This document shows positions 1 to 5,378 of a stretch of DNA of 5,550 nt, piece by piece. The DNA comes from UBA1443 sp964445745. Lineage in GTDB: Bacteria > Omnitrophota > Omnitrophia > Omnitrophales > Aquincolibacteriaceae. The notes under the pieces were generated by a model. It was not told the origin of the DNA, made no database searches, and saw only the letters and a list, made by a program, of their open reading frames with translations. The stretch is from contig CAYULU010000064.1 of NCBI GenBank assembly GCA_964445745.1, forward strand, positions 1 through 5,550. The letters are read 5' to 3'. Position numbers and translations under genes: made by a program. Position 1 is the stretch's first letter, and each line of letters begins with the position of its first letter.

Positions 1-16
1 TGAAACCGCTTCTAAA

Positions 17-31
17 TCGTAATCATTACGA
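17..31. promoter_or_regulatory. Fur/PerR-family operator (7-1-7 palindrome) downstream of the fur-like gene
   Basis: The sequence TCGTAATCATTACGA is a perfect 7-1-7 inverted repeat, the classical architecture of Fur and PerR boxes, with core TAATNATTA. It matches the operator in the promoter of the adjacent regulator gene (501-515) at 12 of 15 positions, including the shared run GTAATCATT. It lies 20 bp beyond the regulator stop codon. It therefore probably controls a gene starting to the left of the window, read on the minus strand. A possible minus-strand -35 (TTGAGT, 31-36) touches the box, but no convincing -10 follows, so the promoter is uncertain. Confidence 0.66.
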
Positions 32-50
32 CTCAAGAGGCAAAAAAATA

Positions 51-488
51 TTACTTGCCCTTACATTTTGAACAAATGCCCTCTAACACGACCCTCTTAT
101 TTATAATGACCCCTTGTTTCTGCACCGCATCAGGAACGGCAATATCATCATAGGCATCGTTCTCAAAATCAAAAATGGTGTAACACTTGACACACCTGAA
201 ATGATGGTGCCGATGCAGATTGGGTTCAAAGCGTTTCTGCTCACCCGTTCCTTCCACAAGACTCACTATACCTATCTCAGTAAAAGACAAGAGAGTCCGA
301 TAAACGGTATCAAAAGAAATATTCGGTAAGCTCTTGCGCACACGTTTGTAGATAGCATCCGCTGTGGGGTGGTCTTTGGCTTTGGAAAGTTCATCAAAAA
401 TAAGAGAGCGTTGCGGAGTGATCTTAAGCCCCTCTTCAGCGCACTTATCATAAAAGTTTCTTTTTAGTTCATCTTGCTCAATTTTCAT
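51..488 (-). CDS. Fur-family metal-dependent transcriptional repressor (Fur/PerR type)
   Basis: This 145-residue protein has the usual Fur-family length and layout. The N-terminal winged helix carries HPTADAIY (residues 40-47) and the recognition helix DTVYRTL (60-66). The C-terminal dimerisation and metal domain carries RFE (86-88), HRHHHFRC (92-99) and two Cys pairs, C99/C102 and C139/C142, that should form the structural zinc site. By alignment to Bacillus PerR, the regulatory metal ligands are H40, E88, H94, H96 and D107. The family binds DNA as a dimer with Fe(II) or Mn(II) and represses iron-uptake or peroxide-defence genes. Features are mixed: D107 is PerR-like, while R64, directly after the recognition-helix Tyr, is Fur-like. 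Iron and peroxide sensing therefore cannot be separated. The ATG at 488 is the only Met start and has no Shine-Dalgarno; the promoter suggests leaderless translation. Operators flank the gene on both sides. Family assignment is secure; the subtype is not. Confidence 0.93.
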   Translation of the reverse strand: MKIEQDELKRNFYDKCAEEGLKITPQRSLIFDELSKAKDHPTADAIYKRVRKSLPNISFDTVYRTLLSFTEIGIVSLVEGTGEQKRFEPNLHRHHHFRCVKCYTIFDFENDAYDDIAVPDAVQKQGVIINKRVVLEGICSKCKGK

Positions 489-494
489 GTAATT

Positions 495-523
495 ACTATA
501 TAGTAATCATTCCTATTTGTCAA
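495..523 (-). promoter_or_regulatory. Sigma-70-type promoter of the Fur-family gene
   Basis: On the minus strand a perfect -35 TTGACA (518-523) and a -10 TATAGT (495-500, five of six consensus bases) are separated by exactly 17 bp. The -10 ends seven bases before the A of the start codon at 488, so the expected transcription start coincides with the ATG and the mRNA would be leaderless. The spacer is filled by the 501-515 operator, so repressor binding should exclude RNA polymerase. Confidence 0.78.
501..515. promoter_or_regulatory. Autoregulatory Fur/PerR-type operator in the fur-like promoter
   Basis: On the plus strand TAGTAATCATTCCTA is a 7-1-7 inverted repeat with one mismatched pair, lying between the -35 and -10 elements. 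Its left half, TAGTAAT, also forms a perfect 16-bp palindrome, ATTACTATATAGTAAT (492-507), with a further half-site over the -10. That gives three alternating half-sites in about 24 bp, as in multi-dimer Fur operators. The site matches the 17-31 box at 12 of 15 positions. Negative autoregulation is the natural reading and is common in the family; binding itself is inferred. Confidence 0.72.
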
Positions 524-537
524 TCTTTTCGATACGG

Positions 538-562
538 AATTCCGGGGACACATTACTTAATT
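538..562 (+). repeat. Left terminal inverted repeat of the palindromic element
   Basis: This 25-bp repeat pairs with 816-840, with a single T/C difference at its 17th base. Just outside, CGGAATTCCG (535-544) is a 10-bp palindrome straddling the element edge. Confidence 0.75.
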
Positions 563-815
563 GAGGAGCCGGGGATTTTTTTCGAAAGAATCATCCTGCC
601 TACGACACAGAATGCTCTTAGCTCCGCTAGGGAGCAAATCCCCGTTAGAACCACAGTTGAAGGATCACCTTATTAAGGAAATTCTTCAACGCAGTTCTAT
701 AAACCCGAGGTTGAAGAGGCCGGGGAGGCTCCCCAAGCCCTCACTTTTTAAGGAAGGAATAATGACCTGCTTTTGATACGATTCCTGCTCTGCCAGAACT
801 TAACGACCGGGGACT

Positions 816-840
816 AATTAAGTGATGTGTCCCCGGAATT
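816..840 (-). repeat. Right terminal inverted repeat of the palindromic element
   Basis: This is the inverted partner of 538-562 (24 of 25 bases). It overlaps a compact REP-like hairpin at 807-836, in which CCGGGGAC pairs with GTCCCCGG across a 14-nt loop. The left end lacks that hairpin, so the two ends are not equivalent. Confidence 0.75.
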
Positions 841-856
841 ATGTGCAAGCAATAAT

Positions 857-925
857 CCACTCTTCGCTGGTTTGGCGTTTTTGGTCGTGAATGAGGAACC
901 CCCGCCCGCGAAAGGCGAAGAGTGG
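857..925. repeat. 11-bp perfect inverted repeat in the 841-961 intergenic stretch
   Basis: CCACTCTTCGC (857-867) and GCGAAGAGTGG (915-925) are perfect inverted partners separated by 47 nt. They lie between the palindromic element and the end of the membrane protein gene. No U-tract follows on either strand, so this does not look like an intrinsic terminator. It could be an edge of a second small mobile repeat. I see no gene in 841-961. Confidence 0.5.
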
Positions 926-961
926 GAAAGACGAAGATCTTGAAACTGCCGCTCTCACGGG

Positions 962-1492
962 TTATTCGGCCGGCCGCGTCCCGGACATACCGGGTTGAAG
1001 ATACCGTGCCGCGACCAGCGCTCCCAGCAGCCCGCCGAGCAGTCCCATCGAAACGAACTTCACAACCAGCATCGGCAAAAAGGAGATCTCCTGGACTCCG
1101 CGCGCCTTGAAGCCCAGCCACAGGAGCAGTTCCATCACAACGGCAGAAAGGAACCATAATACGAGCCACAGGAACGGCCATGGTTTCGGTAGCCTATCTA
1201 TCAAGGAATTTTTTTTCAGCCGGGGCAGTCCCGCCTCTGCCGCCTTTCGCGTAAAGAAGGCGGTCGGCCATGTGACCAGACAGGCGACAAAGCCGCAGGT
1301 AATAAGCGTATCCGTAAACACGCTTTCGTAGCTGATGGCGCCCCCATCCCGGTGAATCAGATAAAAAAACAAGCTGTTGAGGACGGCGTTGGACACCCCG
1401 GAGTTGATGGCCTGCTGGCGCAGGTGCTTGCGTGCCGTCAGGGGTGCAGCGGGGGCCCTAGAAATATGTTCCTTTGGTGCGATAGTTTTCAT
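962..1492 (-). CDS. Small integral membrane protein of unknown function
   Basis: I do not recognise this 176-residue protein. A basic N-terminus (about residues 1-28, including TARKHLRQQ) precedes four likely membrane helices at roughly 29-46, 58-81, 104-127 and 137-162. The third is Trp/Leu-rich and the fourth is a Gly/Leu segment containing GLLGGLLGALVAARY. A basic cytoplasmic-type loop, TRKAAEAGLPRLKKN (81-95), joins helices two and three. No enzymatic or transporter motif is visible. The ATG at 1492 lies inside the 3' end of the dehydrogenase gene (35-bp overlap) and has only a weak Shine-Dalgarno, suggesting translational coupling from that gene. Co-expression with the dehydrogenase is therefore likely, but a shared function is not shown. 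Coding is supported by the coherent hydrophobic periodicity and the operon arrangement. Confidence 0.75.
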   Translation of the reverse strand: MKTIAPKEHISRAPAAPLTARKHLRQQAINSGVSNAVLNSLFFYLIHRDGGAISYESVFTDTLITCGFVACLVTWPTAFFTRKAAEAGLPRLKKNSLIDRLPKPWPFLWLVLWFLSAVVMELLLWLGFKARGVQEISFLPMLVVKFVSMGLLGGLLGALVAARYLQPGMSGTRPAE

Positions 1493-2255
1493 GTCGTTCG
1501 CGGGACAAGTTGATCAAATAAGTTTCCATCTGTTCGTCTGTAAGGCGGTGGAGCTGCCTGCACCCTTCCGGGAAAAGGATCATGTTTTCATTCCTCGCCA
1601 CGCCCTCCAGGATGATCCTTGCGGCTTCATCCGCGGGGACCGCGTCTTCGGGGACTTTGTCCAGATTTTTAAATATAGCAGTTGCGACATTGCCGGGACA
1701 AACGGTGGTGAAGCGCACCTTTTCGTCCCACATCTCATAACGCAAACCCTGGGTCATGCCCGCCACGGCGAACTTGGTCGCGCTGTAGACCGCTTGAAAG
1801 GGAAACGCGATGATGCCGGCCACGGAGGAGGTGTTCACGATATGCCCATGGCCCTGCCTGCGCATGATCGGGAGCGCCGCGTGGATGCCGTAGATGACGC
1901 TCCACAGGTTGACATCGATGACCCATTTCCATTTGTCCAGCGTCATCTGCTCATAGGGCAGGGTTGCGCCGACACCCGCATTATTGAATAAGAAGTCCAG
2001 ATGTCCCGCGTACGCCGCGGCTTGCTCCACAAGCGCTTGGACCTGCTCCGCCCGGGTTACATCCGTGACGACGGCTTTTGCCATACCGGGGCCGATCTCA
2101 TTCATCCGGTCGGCCTGATCCCGCAGCGCCTCTGCGCTGATATCGGCCATAAACACCGTGGCCCCGTGCTTCAGCAGCTGTTCCGTGAGCGCCAACCCGA
2201 TACCGGAAGCCGCGCCGGTAATGGCGGCTACCTTGTTTTGAAAATAAGCTCGCAT
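1458..2255 (-). CDS. Short-chain dehydrogenase/reductase (classical SDR, NAD(P)-dependent)
   Basis: This 265-residue Rossmann-fold oxidoreductase has every classical SDR signature: the glycine-rich nucleotide loop TGAASGIG (13-20), NNAG (91-94), N116 in the DVN segment, the catalytic tetrad completed by S144, Y157 and K161 (YSATK), and CPG (186-188) after beta strand 6. D38 at the end of beta strand 2 (ADIS) favours NAD(H) over NADP(H). The substrate cannot be read from sequence; the family covers alcohols, sugars, acyl-ACPs, steroids and more. The start is well supported: AAGGGAG (2263-2269) lies 7 bases before the ATG. A promoter sits at 2320-2347, and the membrane protein gene overlaps the 3' end. 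This pair appears more GC-rich than the Fur-like gene and purL, which could mean separate acquisition. Confidence 0.93.
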   Translation of the reverse strand: MRAYFQNKVAAITGAASGIGLALTEQLLKHGATVFMADISAEALRDQADRMNEIGPGMAKAVVTDVTRAEQVQALVEQAAAYAGHLDFLFNNAGVGATLPYEQMTLDKWKWVIDVNLWSVIYGIHAALPIMRRQGHGHIVNTSSVAGIIAFPFQAVYSATKFAVAGMTQGLRYEMWDEKVRFTTVCPGNVATAIFKNLDKVPEDAVPADEAARIILEGVARNENMILFPEGCRQLHRLTDEQMETYLINLSRERHENYRTKGTYF

Positions 2256-2319
2256 GTTGTTTCTCCCTTCGCGGTTTGGAAAATCAAATGCCGAACAGCG
2301 TCGCCCTAGTTAATGATCT

Positions 2320-2347
2320 ATTCTAATAAAATTAACTTTTTCAGCAA
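2320..2347 (-). promoter_or_regulatory. Likely promoter of the SDR/membrane-protein operon, with flanking inverted repeat
   Basis: On the minus strand TTGCTG (2342-2347) and TAGAAT (2320-2325) are spaced by 16 bp; the -10 is good and the -35 weak. The -10 lies inside an inverted repeat, AGTTAAT (2308-2314) and ATTAACT (2331-2337), separated by 16 bp, which could be an operator. The leader to the ATG would be about 58 nt. No regulator gene adjoins it. Confidence 0.45.
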
Positions 2348-2452
2348 TTTTGGATCCGGCTTGCTTGCTTGTCACTATGAAGACCTCATTGGTTCATTAA
2401 ATAAAAAAGACGCTGAAGGATCATACCCTCATAACGCCTTTCCGGTTGAAAC

Positions 2453-2620
2453 TCATCTGCCTCGTGGAATTTCCTGCCCGCCCGCATAAACCATGACCAT
2501 CAATATCGTGCCGATCGCCAGCGGCGCCATGGCGCCGGCTCCGCCCGGCTCGATGGCACAAAGCCCGATGACAAGAAGAAACTAAAAGGTGCCGATGAAC
2601 TCAACCATATACTTTTTCAT
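2453..2620 (-). pseudogene. Truncated aquaporin (MIP family) gene remnant with in-frame stop
   Basis: Reading the minus strand from the ATG at 2620 gives MKKYMVEFIGTF, a TAG stop at codon 13 (2582-2584), then FLLVIGLCAIEPGGAGAMAP followed by LAIGTILMVMVYAGG. This is the N-terminus of a bacterial aquaporin or glycerol-channel protein, covering the first helix and most of the second. Homology ends at about codon 48 (near 2477), just before the expected HISG..NPA pore motif, and the frame stops at 2453. A full gene would need about 230 codons; neither NPA motif nor the remaining helices are present. The start still has a good ribosome binding site, AAGGGAG (2627-2633), six bases upstream. It lies 56 bp after purL and was possibly once cotranscribed with it. 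The gene is broken twice, by nonsense mutation and by deletion. The remaining 2341-2452 stretch shows nothing recognisable. Confidence 0.82.
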
Positions 2621-2676
2621 TTTCGACTCCCTTTTTTGATGACGATGCGCTTGAGCTTTTTTATCCTTTGTTTTTA

Positions 2677-5007
2677 TCAGCCCCAATGTTTATTGATGTA
2701 ATCCTGAATTTCATTATAGAGGATTTTCAAGTTTTCGCTTTTTCCATCGGAACAAGGAGTTGCAAGACCTGTTTTCATTGGAATCGAACCGCGCCATACG
2801 TCGCTTAGATTCTGGATGGAAATATCAATCACGTTAGCGCCGTTGTTCTTGATTATCAGATGATCGCCCTCCACCGCGCCGAGCTTAAAACATGGGACGG
2901 AATATTTTTTTGCGATTCTCTCAAAATTGGCAAAATCCCTGGATCCCACAGTAACCACAATCCGTGAAGGAGACTCTCCAAACAAAATCTCGTCGAGGCG
3001 GTCGTTTTTTTGAATGAGCGCTTCCACATCAATACGGGCCCCGCGCATACTTTTTTTATTGCTGATACAAGATTCCGCAACACAAACCGCAAGTCCGCCT
3101 TCTGATGGATCGTGCGCGCTCTTTACCAGTCCCGCCTCGATCGCTTCAAGGCACGCTGTTTGAACTTTTTTCTCAAATTCGATATCAATCCCGGGATTGC
3201 CCCTCTTTTGTTTGTGAATAAGACGGAGATATTCACTGCCCGCCAGGCTGGCTGAAGGATTTCCCAACAAGGCGATAATATCACCTTCCTTTTTGAAATC
3301 CTGCGTGACGCACTTCGCAGCGTCTTCGATCAGACCCACCATCCCGATCATCGGCGTCGGATCCACAGCGCCCTTAGGATTTTCATTGTAAAAACTCACA
3401 TTGCCGCTGACGACAGGCGTTTCCAGAGCGCAGCAGGCAGCCGAGAGCCCCTCGATGCATTTTTGGAACTGCCAATAATTTTCGGGCTTCATTGGATTTC
3501 CAAAATTAAGGCCGTCGGTGATTGCAAGCGGCCGACCTCCCGAACAAACGACATTGCGCGCCGCTTCGGCCACGGCAAGCATAGCGCCCTGATAAGGATT
3601 CAGATAGCAATAGCGGCCGTTACAGTCCACGCTAAGAGCAAGCGCCTTGCGGGTACCTTTAACCAAAATGACCGCGGCATCCGACCCTGCGCCCACGGAC
3701 ACGGCCTCTTGGTCCTGGAACGTAAAACTCCGGTAGGCCGCTTCTTTGCTTGCGATTGTGGGAGAATCAAGAAGCGCAAGCAATACCACATTATAATTAT
3801 CGGGTTGCGGTATCTTTTCGCGCACAAGGTTCTGCGCTTCTTTCAAATAAGAAGGTTCCCTGGTTCCGCGATCATAAAGGGGCGCGTCTTTTGTCAGCGC
3901 TTTTATCGGCACTTCGGCCACGACCTTCCCATTTTCCTTCACGCGCACCAGGCCATCCTGCGTCACAAATCCGATCCTGGCCGCAGGGATGCCCCACTTT
4001 TTTAGGATTTCAAGTGCTTCATTTTCCTTTCCTTCTTTTAAAATAGCGAGCATTCGCTCCTGCGATTCGGAGAGAAGAATTTCATAAGGCGTCATTTTTG
4101 TTTCACGTTGTGGAATCAATGCAACATCGATTTCAATGCCCGTGCCCCCGCGCGAAGCCGTTTCGCATGTCGAACAAATAAGCCCTGCGGCACCCATATC
4201 CTGCATTCCACCCACAAGCCCTTTTTCGATCAATTCCAGGCATGCCTTCCTCAAGCGTTTCCCAAGCTCGGGATTGCCAATCGCGACCGCGCTCGAAGAA
4301 GAGGATGATGCTTCCGTGATTTCCTGGGAAGCGAAACTGGCACCTCCCACTCCATCCCGGCCCGTGTCCCCGCCGATATAGTAAACCGCTTTTCCGGAAC
4401 CGACGGTCGTTCCGTGCACAATATTTTTTTTCTCTACGAGTCCGACAACAAAAGCATTTACGAGCGGGTTTCCTTCGTAACTTTCATCAAAATAAGTTTC
4501 ACCGCCTACGGCACTGACTTCGGCCGTATTGGCATAATGCGCAAGTCCCCGAATCACTTCCTTAAACAAATATTTCACTTTTTCACTGTCAAGGCTGCCA
4601 AAACGAAGGGCACCTAAAACAGCGACTGGTTTTGCACCCATAGTGAAGATATCCCGTAGGCATCCGCCGATTCCGGTGGCTGAGGCTTCAAAAGGTTCGA
4701 CCGCGGAAGGATGATTATGAGACTCGATCTTAAAGGCAACACCCATTCCGTCCCCAATATCCACAATACCTGTGTTTTCTTCGCCGGCACCGACCAACAC
4801 CCGTTTTCCCTTGGTCGGAAAAAGTTTGAAAAGTTTCCTGGAGTTTTTATAACTGCAGTGTTCCGACCACATCGCGGAAAAAAGCCCAACTTCGGTAAAA
4901 TTCGGATCCCGCCCAAGGAGCTTCTGGATCATGGCATATTCTTCCTTAGTGAGCCCAAGCTTTCCCGCTAAAACTGCGTCTACTTTCACTTCAGTATTGG
5001 CCGTCAT
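2677..5007 (-). CDS. purL: Phosphoribosylformylglycinamidine synthase subunit PurL (FGAM synthase II, small form)
   Basis: PurL catalyses the ATP-dependent conversion of FGAR to FGAM, the fourth step of de novo purine synthesis, in the cytosol. In this small form it uses ammonia from the PurQ glutaminase in a complex bridged by PurS. The 776-residue protein shows the expected double AIR-synthase-like fold. The first half has WSEHCSYK (47-54, catalytic-type H50), ESHNHPS (95-101), TGIGGCLRD (111-119), GGDTGRDGVGGASF (212-225), DMGAAG (270-275) and SESQERM (313-319). The second half has the CNGRY motif (462-466), AEAARNVVCSGGRPLAITD (480-498), NFGNP (501-505), SAHDPSEGG (630-638) and FGESPSR (676-682). 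The N-terminus aligns with Bacillus PurL, supporting the ATG at 5007, which has AAGGAG (5017-5022) 9 bases upstream. About 33 residues follow the usual WRG.IP ending (738-743), making the protein slightly longer than the approximately 740-residue norm. purS, purQ and purF are not adjacent within the window. Confidence 0.98.
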   Translation of the reverse strand: MTANTEVKVDAVLAGKLGLTKEEYAMIQKLLGRDPNFTEVGLFSAMWSEHCSYKNSRKLFKLFPTKGKRVLVGAGEENTGIVDIGDGMGVAFKIESHNHPSAVEPFEASATGIGGCLRDIFTMGAKPVAVLGALRFGSLDSEKVKYLFKEVIRGLAHYANTAEVSAVGGETYFDESYEGNPLVNAFVVGLVEKKNIVHGTTVGSGKAVYYIGGDTGRDGVGGASFASQEITEASSSSSSAVAIGNPELGKRLRKACLELIEKGLVGGMQDMGAAGLICSTCETASRGGTGIEIDVALIPQRETKMTPYEILLSESQERMLAILKEGKENEALEILKKWGIPAARIGFVTQDGLVRVKENGKVVAEVPIKALTKDAPLYDRGTREPSYLKEAQNLVREKIPQPDNYNVVLLALLDSPTIASKEAAYRSFTFQDQEAVSVGAGSDAAVILVKGTRKALALSVDCNGRYCYLNPYQGAMLAVAEAARNVVCSGGRPLAITDGLNFGNPMKPENYWQFQKCIEGLSAACCALETPVVSGNVSFYNENPKGAVDPTPMIGMVGLIEDAAKCVTQDFKKEGDIIALLGNPSASLAGSEYLRLIHKQKRGNPGIDIEFEKKVQTACLEAIEAGLVKSAHDPSEGGLAVCVAESCISNKKSMRGARIDVEALIQKNDRLDEILFGESPSRIVVTVGSRDFANFERIAKKYSVPCFKLGAVEGDHLIIKNNGANVIDISIQNLSDVWRGSIPMKTGLATPCSDGKSENLKILYNEIQDYINKHWG

Positions 5008-5042
5008 AATTCATTTCTCCTTATGTTTTTAAGCTGTCACAC

Positions 5043-5053
5043 TGTCCCCGGAA
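5043..5053 (-). repeat. Fragment of the CCGGGGACA repeat in the purL leader
   Basis: On the minus strand TTCCGGGGACA is identical to 11 bases of the 25-bp terminal repeat of the element at 538-840. The flanking bases (GTGTGACAG) differ, so it is either a diverged relative or a solo remnant. It lies about 21 bp upstream of the purL ribosome binding site. Confidence 0.4.
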
Positions 5054-5087
5054 GGTCTTTCCTCATCCTTTAAAAAACAGAGCGGTT

Positions 5088-5102
5088 TAATAATTATTAT
5101 TA
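5088..5102. promoter_or_regulatory. Possible Fur/PerR-type box in the purL leader
   Basis: TAATAATTATTATTA is a perfect 7-1-7 inverted repeat. It matches the PerR consensus TTATAATNATTATAA at 13 of 15 positions and shares the TAATNATT core with the boxes at 17-31 and 501-515. It lies 80 bp upstream of the purL start and downstream of the predicted promoter, where a bound repressor could act as a roadblock. The sequence is a simple AAT/ATT run, so chance palindromy is a serious alternative. Confidence 0.33.
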
Positions 5103-5149
5103 TGGTGTTCTATATCGGTCTATTTTTCAGGATGTGGCACCGCACGCAC

Positions 5150-5178
5150 ATTATATTTGAGTAACGCATGGGAAACAA
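5150..5178 (-). promoter_or_regulatory. purL: Likely purL promoter
   Basis: On the minus strand TTGTTT (5173-5178) is followed by a 17-bp spacer and a perfect TATAAT (5150-5155). The predicted start near 5143 gives a leader of about 135 nt before the purL ATG. No purine riboswitch or PurR-box pattern was recognised in the leader. The promoter lies directly downstream of the 5210-5244 terminator hairpin, which fits an independent purL transcription unit. Confidence 0.5.
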
Positions 5179-5209
5179 CAAAAGAGCTGTAGGGGAAATG
5201 TCCGACAAA

Positions 5210-5244
5210 ACAAAAGCGGAGGGTTTGGGACCCTCCGCTTTTGT
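5210..5244 (-). terminator. Bidirectional intrinsic-terminator-like hairpin upstream of purL
   Basis: A perfect 15-bp stem (ACAAAAGCGGAGGGT paired with ACCCTCCGCTTTTGT) closes a 5-nt loop. Its GC-rich core is followed on the minus strand by CTTTTGTTTTG, an interrupted U-tract. It would stop minus-strand transcription arriving from beyond the right edge, just before the purL promoter. The plus-strand tail is weaker. Confidence 0.65.
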
Positions 5245-5378
5245 CTTCACTTCTTCTTCGGTCAAGTTCCAGTTCACTTTGCGGAACCGGATCTTGATCC
5301 GATGGGCCACGAAACGGACCATTCTTACCTCGATTGGAACTGACAACCAAAGGCAGAACGCCGTTCTAGACCCGCGAT

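Larger units (their letters stand above)
538..840. mobile_element. Palindromic MITE-like or REP/RAYT-type element, 303 bp
   Basis: The two ends are 25-bp inverted repeats (538-562 and 816-840) that match at 24 of 25 positions and begin AATTCCGGGGACACAT. The interior is full of hairpins: GCTCC/GGAGC (621-635), a nested cruciform GTTGAAG/CTTCAAC enclosing CCTTA-T-TAAGG (656-690), and GGGGAG-G-CTCCCC (722-734). No target-site duplication is visible, which fits IS200-like or Y1-type mobility better than DDE transposition. One plus-strand reading frame through the interior ends in a basic proline-rich stretch, INPRLKRPGRLPKP (about 697-738), reminiscent of the tail of Y1 (RAYT) transposases. The element may therefore be a decayed copy, but no catalytic HUH motif is present. 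The structure is certain; the family assignment is inference. Confidence 0.6.

Noticed and set aside
39..59. GGCAA/TTGCC pairing around the Fur-family stop codon as a terminator.
   Set aside because: Only five GC-poor pairs with a long AT loop; the U-run lies inside the loop and not after the stem.
496..510. Upstream mini-ORF (ATG ATT ACT ATA TAG on the minus strand) before the Fur-family start, suggesting a leader peptide.
   Set aside because: It lies between the -35 and -10 of the predicted promoter, so it should not be transcribed from that promoter.
741..1181. Open frame of 146 codons on the minus strand.
   Set aside because: It runs antiframe through the end of the membrane protein gene, the 857-925 repeat and the mobile element; it has no motif, and its composition looks like arginine-rich shadow translation.
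1377..1991. Long plus-strand open frame (204 codons) opposite the SDR gene.
   Set aside because: It mirrors an SDR with complete catalytic motifs; the peptide is His/Arg-rich without a recognisable domain, as expected for an antisense shadow.
2353..2373. Short GCTT tandem repeat near 2360.
   Set aside because: Only about three units; within what chance produces and without a context that gives it a role.
5008..5143. Purine or PRPP riboswitch in the purL leader.
   Set aside because: The leader length would allow it, but I find no conserved purine-aptamer core and no terminator/antiterminator pair before the ribosome binding site.
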